A stretch of 64,000 nt of DNA, from positions 7,254,001 through 7,318,000 of the forward strand of contig NZ_CP028369.1 in assembly GCF_003032475.1 (NCBI RefSeq). Reading direction: 5' to 3'. This DNA is from Streptomyces sp. P3. GTDB lineage: Bacteria; Actinomycetota; Actinomycetes; Streptomycetales; Streptomycetaceae. The notes beneath the pieces were generated by a model, which was given only the letters and a program-made list of their open reading frames with translations, searched no databases and was not told the DNA's origin. The position numbers and the translations under genes were made by a program. Shown here in pieces: positions 24,748-33,445 of the stretch. Numbering within the stretch: the stretch's first letter is position 1; every line of letters begins with the position of its first letter.

Positions 24748-25050
24748 ATGCCCACCGCCGTCCTCGGGACGAACCGCGCGAGCGGTCGCACCATCACCGA
24801 ACAGTTCCACGCCTTCGACGCGCACAACCCGCACGTCTACCGCGCGCTGGAACGCATGGCCGCCCGCCGCCTTGCCGCCGGCGCCACACGGGTCAGCCTC
24901 AAGGACCTCTTCGAAGAACTGCGCCGCCAACTCCCGTACGGCGTCGCCGGGCTGAACAACAACTACACCGCCCTCTACGCCCGCCGCCTGATCGACGACC
25001 ACCCCCACTGGGCCGGCGTGTTCGAGCTGCGCCGCCGCCGCGCCGCCTGA
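24748..25050 (+). CDS. Small MGE-type hypothetical protein
   Basis: 100 residues from ATG 24748, six nt after GGAG (GTG 24736 also in frame). Motifs FHAFDAHNPHVYRALERMAA, VSLKDLFEELRRQL, GLNNNYTALYARRLIDDHPH and a FELRRRR end match a small protein I associate with phages and plasmids. Function unknown. It sits inside the exporter/ligase cassette. Confidence 0.7.
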   Translation: MPTAVLGTNRASGRTITEQFHAFDAHNPHVYRALERMAARRLAAGATRVSLKDLFEELRRQLPYGVAGLNNNYTALYARRLIDDHPHWAGVFELRRRRAA

Positions 25051-25105
25051 AACACCCCCTTTCCCTTCCCTCGTCCTGCCGCCTACCGACTCGGAGAACC
25101 CCTTC

Positions 25106-26359
25106 TTGTCCGCTCGCCCCCTCGTACTCGTCGTCTCCCCGGGCGATGAGGCGGATCGCGGCTACTGCCTTGAGCAGGTCGCCGCCGCGTACGACATCGT
25201 CCTGCTGACCGGCACCGAGCCATCGTGGGAGAAGCCGCACATCGTCGACCACGCCGTCGCCGATCTGAACGACACCACCGCGCTCCTCTCCGCCGGCCGG
25301 GCTCTGGCGGAACGACACGACCTTGCCGGCGTCGTCACCTGGGACGAATGGAACCTCGTCCCCACCGCCCGCCTCGCCCGCGCGCTCGGTCTGGCCGCGA
25401 ACTCCGTCGAGGTGATGAGGGCCTGCCGCAACAAGGCCACCGCCCGCACGTTGTTCGCCCGCCACGGAGTGCCGTCGGCAGCCTCGATGACCGCCCGGAC
25501 CCTGCAGGAGGCTGAACGGGCGACGAGGACCCTCGGCTTCCCCGCCGTCATCAAGCCCGCCGCAGCGGCCGGCAGCATCGGCGTGATCCGCATCGACCGG
25601 CCCGAAGAGCTGCCCGCAGCCTTCGAGTTCGCCTCGGCCGGCGCACGCCGCAGCCGCGAGGACAGTGGCGTCCTGGTCGAGGAGTACCTCGACGGACCGG
25701 AGGTCTCCGTCGAATGCGTCACCCACCGCGGCACCACCACCGCCGTCGCCGTGACCCGCAAGCGCCTGGGCCCCGCCCCCTACTTCGACGAGACAGGTCA
25801 CACCGTCGACGCCGCCGATCCGCTCCTTTCAACGGTGGCGCCGACCGCCGCTGCTGCCATCAAGGCCCTGGGAATCACCGACGGCGTGCAGCACGTCGAG
25901 ATGCGCCTGATCGGCGACCGGCCCCGCCTGATCGAGGTCAACGCACGCCTGGGCGGCGACATGATCGGACACCTCGTCCACCTGGCCACCGGCGTCGACC
26001 TCGCCCGTGCCGCCGCCGACATCGCCTGCGGCCATACCCCCGACCTGACGCCCAACCGCCACCAGGGGGCGGCGATCCGCTTCATCTACCCCGCCTACTC
26101 CGGCACCCTCACCGCCCGCCGCCTGACGGCACACGTCGGGGGAGTGGAGCGCGTGCGCTTTCAGCGACAGGCCGGCGACCCGCTCGTACTGCCACAGGAC
26201 GGCGGCGACCTGTACACCGCCCGCATCGGCTTCCTGATCACCACCGGGCCGACCGCCACTATCGCCGAAGCCCGCGCCCAGGAGGCGTACCGCAACCTCG
26301 ACGTCCAGGTCGCCCCGGTCCCGCCGACGGCCCTTACTACCGGCCAGGGCGCCGCGTGA
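25106..26359 (+). CDS. ATP-grasp ligase
   Basis: 417 residues from TTG 25106. Rossmann-like N-terminal domain (VLVVSPGDEADRGYCLEQVA), then the ATP-grasp core: FPAVIKPAAAAGSIGVIRID (phosphate loop), VLVEEYLDGPEVSVECVTHR and LIEVNARLGGDMIGHLVHLA (metal-binding Glu and Asn). These enzymes activate a carboxylate as acyl phosphate and join it to an amine; many are L-amino-acid ligases making dipeptides. Substrates cannot be read. Its GTGA overlap with an MFS exporter suggests the product is secreted. Confidence 0.85.
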   Translation: MSARPLVLVVSPGDEADRGYCLEQVAAAYDIVLLTGTEPSWEKPHIVDHAVADLNDTTALLSAGRALAERHDLAGVVTWDEWNLVPTARLARALGLAANSVEVMRACRNKATARTLFARHGVPSAASMTARTLQEAERATRTLGFPAVIKPAAAAGSIGVIRIDRPEELPAAFEFASAGARRSREDSGVLVEEYLDGPEVSVECVTHRGTTTAVAVTRKRLGPAPYFDETGHTVDAADPLLSTVAPTAAAAIKALGITDGVQHVEMRLIGDRPRLIEVNARLGGDMIGHLVHLATGVDLARAAADIACGHTPDLTPNRHQGAAIRFIYPAYSGTLTARRLTAHVGGVERVRFQRQAGDPLVLPQDGGDLYTARIGFLITTGPTATIAEARAQEAYRNLDVQVAPVPPTALTTGQGAA

Positions 26360-27519
26360 GACAGACCGCAGTACCCGAGCTGGTGCGCAGCCGCCGCCTG
26401 CTGACCGGGTACTTCGCCGGACTGGGTGTGGTGATGGCCGTCTGGGGCGCGCGCATGCCCGCCGTCCAGAACGCCGCCAAGGCGAGTACCGCCGGGCTTG
26501 CCCTGGTCCTGCTGGCCGCCGCCCTCGGCATGGTCACCGGACTCCAGGCAGGCGGACGTCTCGCCCGCCCGGCCCGTCTGCCCGCGCTGCTGACCGGCGG
26601 TGCTATAGCCCTCGCCGCCTGTCTTGCCGTCCTCGGGCTCTGCTCCAGTCTGGAGAGCCTCCTGGCAGCGGCGTTCGCCTTCGGCATCGGGCACGGCGTG
26701 CTTGACGTCGCAGCCAATGCCGCCGCGGTCCGGTGCCAGGACGTCCACGGCCGCCCCATCATGGGCCGGCTGCACGCGAGTTACAGCCTCGGCGCCCTCC
26801 TCGGCGCCGCACTCGCCGCCACCACCGCCCACACCTCACACACCGTTCTGTTCGCCGCAGTGGCAGCTTGCGCCGCTGCTGCGGCAGGCGCGACCACGCG
26901 ACTCACCCGCACCGTCGCCAGCCCCGCACTCGAGCCCGTCCACCACGGTGCTGCACCGGGCTCACCCGAGCCGAGGAGGTTGTCCCGGCACCGATTGTGG
27001 CTGCTCGGCGCGCTTGCCGCCGCCACGCTGCTGGGCGAAGGAGCCGCTGCCGACTGGGCCTCCGTCCACCTGCACGACCTCGGCGCGACAGCCGCGACCA
27101 GCGCCGCGGCGTACGGCCTCTACAGCGCCGCCATGGCCGTAGGCCGTCTCGCCGGAGACCGGCTCACCGCCCGCTTCGGCGCGGACACCGTCGTGCGCAC
27201 CGGCGCCGCGTTGGCCGCGCTCGGCCTCGCCACCGGACTGGCCGGCTCCACCACCGTCTCTGCCCTCCTCGGCTGGACGGCCTTCGGCCTGGGCATGTCC
27301 GTCACGATCCCCAGCCTGATCACCGCCGCCGGCACTGGCGGACCCCGCGCGGTCGCCACCGTCGCGGTCACCGGCTACGTCGGCCTGCTCGCCGGCCCCG
27401 CCCTCATCGGCGCTCTCACCACCGTCACCGCACTGCCGCACGCGCTGCTGCTGCCCGCCCTCCTCGCCGCAAGCGTCGCCGTGCTCGCACCCAAAGCCTT
27501 GGAGAAAACGACCCCTTGA
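26356..27519 (+). CDS. MFS transporter (second)
   Basis: 387 residues from GTG 26356 (GTGA overlap with the ATP-grasp gene). Hydrophobic segments begin GYFAGLGVVMAVWGARMPAV; GHGVLDVAANAAAVRCQDVH and MGRLHASYSLGALLGAALAA are typical of YbjJ-like MFS proteins, as is YSAAMAVGRLAGDRLTARFG in the second half. Probably exports the ligase product. Coupled onward by TTGA to the HAD gene. Confidence 0.82.
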   Translation: MRQTAVPELVRSRRLLTGYFAGLGVVMAVWGARMPAVQNAAKASTAGLALVLLAAALGMVTGLQAGGRLARPARLPALLTGGAIALAACLAVLGLCSSLESLLAAAFAFGIGHGVLDVAANAAAVRCQDVHGRPIMGRLHASYSLGALLGAALAATTAHTSHTVLFAAVAACAAAAAGATTRLTRTVASPALEPVHHGAAPGSPEPRRLSRHRLWLLGALAAATLLGEGAAADWASVHLHDLGATAATSAAAYGLYSAAMAVGRLAGDRLTARFGADTVVRTGAALAALGLATGLAGSTTVSALLGWTAFGLGMSVTIPSLITAAGTGGPRAVATVAVTGYVGLLAGPALIGALTTVTALPHALLLPALLAASVAVLAPKALEKTTP

Positions 27520-28169
27520 CCCGCACCTCCGCCTCCCCGAGCGGCGTGGACGCCCTGATCCTCGACTACAACGGAGTCCTCGGTCTCCAGCCCAGCACCG
27601 CCATGTGGACCCGTCTCGCCGACCTCGCCGAGTGGCCCGACCGGCATCTCCCCTCGTTCCAGGACGCCTTCTGGGCTCCCCGCAACGCATACGACGCAGG
27701 GGAACTGAGCGATCTCGCCTACTGGGCCAAGGTCCTCGGACACCACCCCGGCCCACGGTGGCTGCGCACCCTGCGGGCCGCCGACACCGCCATGTGGACC
27801 CGCACCGATCCGTGCGTCCTCGATGTCCTGTACCGCGCCCGGGCCGCGGAGCTGCCGATGGTGCTGCTCTCCAACGCCCCGGCCCACCTCAGCGACGTCC
27901 TGGACGCCACCGTCTGGCGGCGCGAGCTGATGGACGACGCCTTGTACTCCGCCCGCCTGGGCCTGTGCAAGCCCGACCCGGCCGCGTACGAACACGCCCT
28001 GGCCGCCACCGGCGTCGCCGAGCCAGCACGCGTGCTGTTCGTCGACGACCGCGAGGACAACTGCCGGGCCGCCGCCCAGCTGGACCTGCGCACCCTCCAC
28101 TACACCGGCCAATCCGCCTACCTGGAACGGCAGTTGCTGCCTGCCCTCGCGGCCAGCACCGGTTCCTGA
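27516..28169 (+). CDS. HAD-superfamily hydrolase
   Basis: 217 residues from TTG 27516 (TTGA overlap). Motif I LILDYNGVLGL, motif II MVLLSNAP, motif III LCKPDPAAYEHAL, motif IV VLFVDDREDNC: all four HAD motifs are present. In motif I the second Asp of DxD is Asn (D-Y-N), so phosphatase activity is less certain; DxxGVL variants are known in HAD subfamily IA. Could dephosphorylate the ATP-grasp substrate or product. Last gene of the coupled cassette. Confidence 0.83.
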   Translation: MTRTSASPSGVDALILDYNGVLGLQPSTAMWTRLADLAEWPDRHLPSFQDAFWAPRNAYDAGELSDLAYWAKVLGHHPGPRWLRTLRAADTAMWTRTDPCVLDVLYRARAAELPMVLLSNAPAHLSDVLDATVWRRELMDDALYSARLGLCKPDPAAYEHALAATGVAEPARVLFVDDREDNCRAAAQLDLRTLHYTGQSAYLERQLLPALAASTGS

Positions 28170-28216
28170 CTGCGCACCGCGCCGCTCACCCCTCGGCCCC
28201 AACCCTCAGGACTTTC

Positions 28217-29077
28217 GTGCCCGACACCGAAGAGATCGACGGCGACGTCTACGTCTCCCCCCGCTACCTCGCCGCCAGCACTTACACCGGAGACCCGGCT
28301 CTGGAACCGCTGCTCGCGCTCGGCTTCGACCTGCGTCACGACGACCTCGGCAACGTGTATGTCACCGCGCCCGATCACCGCGTCCGACTCGGCTATCTGC
28401 CCGAGGGAGACGACGACGGGCTGTGGCGCATCAACGCCTACAAGGACTCGTTCGGCCCGCCGGAGTGGGGCGTCTGCTTCAACGACCGCGTCCCCACCGA
28501 GTTCGTCCGCGCCTTCACCACCGCACTCGCCGAGGCGTACGAGCGTGGCCCGGACGCCTACCTCGCCAGGCCGGCCGCCGGGGTCGACGAGCACGATCCC
28601 TTTCTGGCTGTCGTGCCCGTGCTGAAACAGGGCTGGGAGATCGACCGCCCGCGCTGGGGCGTCTTCGCGGTCCAGTCCCCCGACGGGTTCGCCGGCCTGG
28701 AGTTCACCACCGGCGACCTCGATCCGGAAACCGAGCTGACCACACGCGACGCCCGGTGGCAGATGTGGGCGGGCAAGTCCATCGACCGGCCCGTCTGGTA
28801 CGCCACGGCCAGCACCGACACTCCCGTCGCCCTGCTCACCGCCATCACCGAGTGCGTCGCCGATCCGGCTCCCCTGCCCCGGTGGCGCGAGGAGACCTTC
28901 AGCTACATCAAGGGCATGGCCCAGCTCACCCCGATCCTTCCGCCCGGACCGCCGGCCCCGACCCCGCTCGACGTGCGGAGGGCCGCCGCATCCCGCCGCC
29001 CGGCCGCGCTCCCCGCGGCCAGCGTCCCGCGCTGGAGCACCACCAGCCGACCGGCCCTGCCCCGTCCACGCCGATAG
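28217..29077 (+). CDS. DUF317 domain protein
   Basis: 286 residues from GTG 28217 with AGGA six nt upstream. Shows YVSPRYLAASTYTGDPALEP, RVRLGYLPEGDDDGLWRINA, PPEWGVCFNDRVPTEFVRAF and WYATASTDTPVALLTAITEC: two repeats of the DUF317 strand-and-Trp pattern. DUF317 proteins are abundant in Streptomyces mobile elements; role unknown. The tail is Pro/Arg-rich. Paralogues at 29653 and 59677. Confidence 0.82.
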   Translation: MPDTEEIDGDVYVSPRYLAASTYTGDPALEPLLALGFDLRHDDLGNVYVTAPDHRVRLGYLPEGDDDGLWRINAYKDSFGPPEWGVCFNDRVPTEFVRAFTTALAEAYERGPDAYLARPAAGVDEHDPFLAVVPVLKQGWEIDRPRWGVFAVQSPDGFAGLEFTTGDLDPETELTTRDARWQMWAGKSIDRPVWYATASTDTPVALLTAITECVADPAPLPRWREETFSYIKGMAQLTPILPPGPPAPTPLDVRRAAASRRPAALPAASVPRWSTTSRPALPRPRR

Positions 29078-29107
29078 GACCAGCCCGACCCCCATCGGAG
29101 ACCCCTC

Positions 29108-29596
29108 TTGTCCCTGCAGGCCCCCGAGTTCTTCGCCGAGCTGTGCCTCCCGTTCCACAACAGCACGGTCGTGGGCAACACGTACTTCGCCGCCCCCGTC
29201 CCCGGCACACCGCTGCGGCTGCGGATCGACTTCACCGGCACCATCCACGCGGACACCTACGGCGGCCTACGCCTGGCGGTCGTCCACCCGGCCCGCGGCG
29301 AGATCGACGCCGTCGCCCTCAGCTTCCTCGACCACGGCACGTTCCACCGCCGCGACGAAGCGACCAACACCCGGCCGAACACCAAGCAGCACGGCACCTT
29401 CGACAAGTACCACCGCCCCGGCCGGCCCCCGTGGGAGGGAGCCGTCACCACCGGGCTGCGCGACGCCATCGAGCAGTACACCGCCGTCTGGTTCCCGGGC
29501 GCCTGGACCGCGTCCGCGCCGAGCCGCGCCGCAGGCCGGACCGCGCAGACCGCGCCCGTCGCGCCGGTCACCCGCAGCGGCACCCGCGCCCGCTGA
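29108..29596 (+). CDS. Hypothetical protein between DUF317 genes
   Basis: 162 residues from TTG 29108 after GGAG. A beta-rich domain (LRLRIDFTGTIHADTYGGLR, IDAVALSFLDHGTFHRRDEA) precedes FDKYHRPGRPPWEGAVTTGL and a Thr/Ala/Arg tail. It resembles proteins that accompany DUF317 genes, but I cannot name a family. Confidence 0.65.
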   Translation: MSLQAPEFFAELCLPFHNSTVVGNTYFAAPVPGTPLRLRIDFTGTIHADTYGGLRLAVVHPARGEIDAVALSFLDHGTFHRRDEATNTRPNTKQHGTFDKYHRPGRPPWEGAVTTGLRDAIEQYTAVWFPGAWTASAPSRAAGRTAQTAPVAPVTRSGTRAR

Positions 29597-29652
29597 GCCG
29601 CGCCCCACGGCCAGGCCCCGCGTTCCGCACCCTTCCAGCAGGAGCCCTGCCC

Positions 29653-30441
29653 GTGATGAGCCACCCCTTTGAAAACCTCGACCCCGCCCAAACCGTGCAG
29701 GTCCTTCCCCGCCACCTCGCCGGGCCCGGCGCCGTCGACCCGCGTACCGCATGGGCCTTCCCCTACGACGAGGGCTGGCCGTTCGCCCAGACCGACGACG
29801 GCACGGCCACGGCGTTCAGCCCGTGCCTGCGACTGCAGACCACCTACGACCCCCAGCCCGACCAGCGCGGCAAGGGCACGTGGACCGTCAGCGCCCACCA
29901 GGCCCCGTTCACCCCACCGGCCTGGCGGATCACCTTCGACGCCGCCACCCCCGTCGAGCTGCTGCACGACGTCCACACCGAACTGCTCGACCTCTACCTC
30001 GAAGACCGGCACAGCGACCACGACCGGCTGTTCCGGGACGAGACGGCACCGCACGAGGCGTACGTGCCGCTGCTCACCGGCGGGTGGAGCCACGACGTCA
30101 AGACCGACGGCACACAAACGTTCCTCACCCCGGAAGGACTCGGCGGCCTACGCCACCGCTACGCCATCAGCGGCTCCAGCGGGCCGGCCTGGCGGGCCTG
30201 GGGCGGACACCCCAGCGAGCCGCACTGGACGGCACGCTTCTCGTTCGGCACGCCCACCACGCTCGTCGCAGCCTTCACCGCCTCGCTGATCTCCACCGAG
30301 CCACTGCACCGCACCGTCCAGGACGTCCCCGTCCACACCCGCAGCGCCCTCTACATCGCCACCACGACACCCAAGCAGCCTCACGGCAGCACACCTGTCG
30401 CCCCGCCACCTCCCGCCCCGGTTGCCAGCCGAACCCGATGA
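29653..30441 (+). CDS. DUF317 domain protein
   Basis: 262 residues from GTG 29653, eight nt after GGAG (ATG 29656 adjacent). VQVLPRHLAGPGAVDPRTAW, GTWTVSAHQAPFTPPAWRIT, LLHDVHTELLDLYLED and WRAWGGHPSEPHWTARFSFG match the DUF317 pattern of Trp/Pro-rich strands. C-terminus Pro-rich. Function unknown; second of three DUF317 genes in the window. Confidence 0.8.
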   Translation: MMSHPFENLDPAQTVQVLPRHLAGPGAVDPRTAWAFPYDEGWPFAQTDDGTATAFSPCLRLQTTYDPQPDQRGKGTWTVSAHQAPFTPPAWRITFDAATPVELLHDVHTELLDLYLEDRHSDHDRLFRDETAPHEAYVPLLTGGWSHDVKTDGTQTFLTPEGLGGLRHRYAISGSSGPAWRAWGGHPSEPHWTARFSFGTPTTLVAAFTASLISTEPLHRTVQDVPVHTRSALYIATTTPKQPHGSTPVAPPPPAPVASRTR

Positions 30442-30478
30442 CCTTCCCCACCCTCTGATCCAAGGAGTCCTCCTCCTC

Positions 30479-31462
30479 GTGCACGCTCTCTTCGTTCGAT
30501 CCGCCGCCGTCGCCGTCGCGGTGACCGGCACCCTCACCTGGGCGCCGGCCGCGAGCGCCCAGCCCTCCGAACCGACCCCCTCGGCCTCCGCCGAGACACC
30601 GGCCCCGGACGCGGGCAGCGTCGAGATCATCACCAAGGACCCGGCCGGGGACGCGCTCCTCGGCGCCGCGTTCCTCCTGCTCGACTCCGCCGGCCAAGAA
30701 GCTGGACGGGGCAAGACCGACGCACAGGGGAAACTGACCTTCTCCGACCTCGCGCCGGGCGTCTACCGCCTCAAAGAAATCTCCAGCGGCAGCAGCCTTC
30801 ACGACACCGCCGATGACCAGGACGTCATCGTCACCCCGGGCAACGCCACCCGGCTCACGGTCGTCGACCCGTTCAAGGCCGCCTCGGTCCTGGTGAAGGG
30901 CAAGGACGACAAGACCGGCAAGCTGCTGCCCGGATCCACGGTCAACATCGGCAGCGGCGACAAAACCATACTGACGCTGACCACCGGCGCCGACGGAACG
31001 GCCAGCGGCAAGCTGCCCATCAACTCCCGTACCGGCACGGACTTCTGGGTCAAGCAGGTCAAGGCACCTGCCGGCTACAACATCTACAAGCCCTCGAAGG
31101 CGTTCAAGGCCAAGCCGGGCGATCCCGTGACCGTGACCGTCACCAACGCCAAGACCGCCACCACCCCGCCGCCCTCGGAGAAGCCGACAGACAAGCCCAC
31201 CGAGAAGCCAAGCGACAAGCCCTCCCCGGACAAGCCCGGCAGGGATGAGGACACCCCGGCGCCGTCTGCCTCGGGTACTCCGACCTCCAACGAGTCCGCG
31301 TCGCCGGCTCCTTCCGGCTCGCTCGCGCACACCGGCGCCGACGCCACCCCGTGGCTGATCGGCGGCGCCGGAGTCCTGATCGTCGCTGGCGGAGGCGCTC
31401 TCTTCGCGGCCCGTCGCCGACGCACGGACGACTCCACCGACGACGGCTCCTCCGCGAGCTGA
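30479..31462 (+). CDS. Sortase-anchored SpaA-like surface protein (LAxTG)
   Basis: 327 residues from GTG 30479 after AAGGAG. Signal peptide 1-27; two prealbumin/SpaA-like domains at about 45-130 (AFLLLDSAGQEAGRGKTDAQ, GVYRLKEISSG) and 132-222 (VLVKGKDDKTGKLLPGSTVN, FWVKQVKAPAGYN). A Lys-Pro-Thr stalk covers 225-275, LAHTG is at 282-286, a membrane helix at 291-311, and RRRR follows. LAxTG is the class E sortase motif used by Streptomyces. The protein should be displayed on the cell wall. As the last gene of an element operon it may act in cell contact during mating (inference). Confidence 0.85.
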   Translation: MHALFVRSAAVAVAVTGTLTWAPAASAQPSEPTPSASAETPAPDAGSVEIITKDPAGDALLGAAFLLLDSAGQEAGRGKTDAQGKLTFSDLAPGVYRLKEISSGSSLHDTADDQDVIVTPGNATRLTVVDPFKAASVLVKGKDDKTGKLLPGSTVNIGSGDKTILTLTTGADGTASGKLPINSRTGTDFWVKQVKAPAGYNIYKPSKAFKAKPGDPVTVTVTNAKTATTPPPSEKPTDKPTEKPSDKPSPDKPGRDEDTPAPSASGTPTSNESASPAPSGSLAHTGADATPWLIGGAGVLIVAGGGALFAARRRRTDDSTDDGSSAS

Positions 31463-31480
31463 CCCACCCACGGCCCTCCG

Positions 31481-31520
31481 CAAAGCCCCTGGAATTCACC
31501 CACTGATTCCGGGGGCTTTG
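31481..31520 (+). terminator. Strong terminator of the rightward operon
   Basis: Arms CAAAGCCCCTGGAAT (31481-31495) and ATTCCGGGGGCTTTG (31506-31520) pair over 15 bp with one mismatch around a 10-nt loop, just after the LAxTG gene. The stem is strong enough to stop transcription from 16.6 kb onward. Confidence 0.85.
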
Positions 31521-31747
31521 TCATGGGCGCGTGTCCGATGCGAACGGAGGCGGGGCGCCACCCGCCGCACACGCGTGACCCTTGCGTAGAGGGACGCCGA
31601 ACCGTGAAGGCCCGTACGGATATTCGCCTTCAAGAGTGGACTCGCCACCCCGTGGGGGTCGGCCGGTGTCGAACGCCAGCGCGATGTCGCCTGGGTGCGG
31701 CACACTGCCGCCGGTATCAGCTTTCCCGGACCAAAGGAGCCGTCCCT

Positions 31748-31864
31748 GTGGCCGAACGAATCGTCGTCCCAGACCTGTGGACTGGGCGTTGCCAGTGTGG
31801 CGATCACGCGTACGAGGCGTCCGGTATTCCGGACGACCCCCACACCTGCTTCCCTGATGATTGA
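31748..31864 (+). CDS. 38-residue Cys/His protein ahead of recombinase genes
   Basis: GTG 31748 follows AAAGGAG at about nine nt. The product contains C-Q-C-G-D-H and a later H-T-C near the end, a possible small zinc site. The TGA at 31862-31864 is immediately before the GTG of the first recombinase, so the two are probably translated together. No family recognised. Confidence 0.5.
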   Translation: MAERIVVPDLWTGRCQCGDHAYEASGIPDDPHTCFPDD

Positions 31865-33445
31865 GTGAGTTCAAGGGGCTCACAGGGGTGGCAGATGGAC
31901 GAGTGGTGGCTGGTGTTTGTGCCGGATCCGGAGCGGTGGGGGCCGCTTCCGGAGGAGGGGGTGCTGGGGGTCCGCGACCTGCCGGCGGCCTTGGACGCGG
32001 TGGGGCTTCGCCCAGGCGATCCGGTATTCGTTCGACCTGATTTCGTCGTGGACGCGGAGTTGTTGCAGTTCGCCCTCTCGCCGGATTTCCGCGACCTGGA
32101 ACGGGAGTCGCGTCGGAATTACGCGACAGACATCCGTTTGCTGCTGTCGTGGCTTTGGCGGCGGGGTGTTCCCTGGCGGGCTGCGACAATTGCGGACTTG
32201 CGGGCGTACAAGGAATTCCGCGTCGACTCTCCGTTGAATCCTCAGCGGATCGGCGGAACGAAGTGGAACCGGGAGGCAGCTGCGCTGACCCAGCTCTACA
32301 AATGGGCGAAGGTCAGCCCTCTCCCGGTAGATGTGGGTCGTCGCGCGGACCGATCAGCAAGTGCGCGAAGCTCTCGGGTGTCGTGGCTGACTCCGCGTAC
32401 TTGGGGTCTGTGGCAAGACCTGGGCCTGCGAGGAGTTGGCCGAGACGGGGCGCCGTTGCCCGGCTGGGACGGGCGAACCGAACTGCGGAACACCGCGTTC
32501 GTGGGGCTGACGCTGAGCTCGGGCCTGCGACGGCAGGAGGCCGGCGCGATGCTGACGTTCGAAGTGCCGACCCGGCGTCTTCGATCTGGACGCTACTGCC
32601 ATGGCCTGGTGGCCAGCGCCCTTTCGCGGTCGAAGCGTGACCGGACCTACTACGCGTCGATCGAGTCTGTACGCCAGCTCGGTGCCTACAGCGAGTCCGA
32701 GCGGGCGTGGGCTATCCAGCGCGCCCAGGTGGAGGGCCGCTACGAGAAGCTGTCGCTGATGCGGCTGGTCACGGACGTGACGCTTGGCCCGGTTCCGGTC
32801 GTGCACTGGGTGGAGCGGGATGGGACGGCAGGCAGGCGGGAACTGAGCCTGCTGGACTGGCGCGAGAGGCAGTGGCTGTTCGTCGAGGGACCACACGGCC
32901 CGGAACCGGCGTGGTTGTGGTTGTCCGAGCAGGGCATGCCGATGCTGCCGGACCGGTGGAACACGGTGTTCCGGCAGGCCAACCAGCGGTGCGAGGAAGC
33001 TCTGTTGACGCCGGAGGAGCGAGAGGTCCCGCGGCCGTTGAGGTCGGCTGCGGTACGGGGGAAGGTCCCGTATGCGACGCCGCATTCCGCGCGTCACTCC
33101 ATGGCGCTCTACATGCTGGTCGTGCTGAACGAGCTCATGGACAAGAAGTACGGGCTGACCGCCGCGGACCGGCGCGACTTCGCTCAGCTCTACGGCGACC
33201 CGTGGTGGCTGGTGAAGACCCTGTTGGGACACCGGGACGTTGAGACGACGAAGGAGCACTACCTCAACCCGGTCATGCACCTGCAGCTGGAGTCGATCCT
33301 CGCCTTCGACACCGAGGACGAGCACGGCGAGACGGACCAGACGAAGGACCTGAACGGCCTGTTCACCCGGCTGGCCCGGGAAACTTCCGGGATCCAGGAC
33401 ATCGAGGTGCTGTTCGATGCCCTCCCCGTCGCGGAGACATCGTGA
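31865..33445 (+). CDS. Tyrosine recombinase 1 (canonical motifs)
   Basis: 526 residues from GTG 31865 (ATG 31895, after GGGGTGG, is the better-supported alternative start). A core-binding region (LERESRRNYATDIRLLLSWL) is followed by the catalytic domain: Arg I in SSGLRRQEAGAML, HxxR in TPHSARHSMALYML, and the LLGHRDVETTKEHYLNP box with His and nucleophile Tyr. All key residues are present, so it is likely active. First of three recombinase genes joined by 4-nt overlaps, as in Tn554-type or recombinase-trio elements. Confidence 0.88.
   Translation: MSSRGSQGWQMDEWWLVFVPDPERWGPLPEEGVLGVRDLPAALDAVGLRPGDPVFVRPDFVVDAELLQFALSPDFRDLERESRRNYATDIRLLLSWLWRRGVPWRAATIADLRAYKEFRVDSPLNPQRIGGTKWNREAAALTQLYKWAKVSPLPVDVGRRADRSASARSSRVSWLTPRTWGLWQDLGLRGVGRDGAPLPGWDGRTELRNTAFVGLTLSSGLRRQEAGAMLTFEVPTRRLRSGRYCHGLVASALSRSKRDRTYYASIESVRQLGAYSESERAWAIQRAQVEGRYEKLSLMRLVTDVTLGPVPVVHWVERDGTAGRRELSLLDWRERQWLFVEGPHGPEPAWLWLSEQGMPMLPDRWNTVFRQANQRCEEALLTPEEREVPRPLRSAAVRGKVPYATPHSARHSMALYMLVVLNELMDKKYGLTAADRRDFAQLYGDPWWLVKTLLGHRDVETTKEHYLNPVMHLQLESILAFDTEDEHGETDQTKDLNGLFTRLARETSGIQDIEVLFDALPVAETS

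Noticed and set aside
1..31520. FtsK-type TraB system as in pSAM2 or pIJ101
   Set aside because: The ATPase has VirB4-like features and neighbours of the SCO6880/TrbL type; no TraB, Spd or KorA-like genes were seen.
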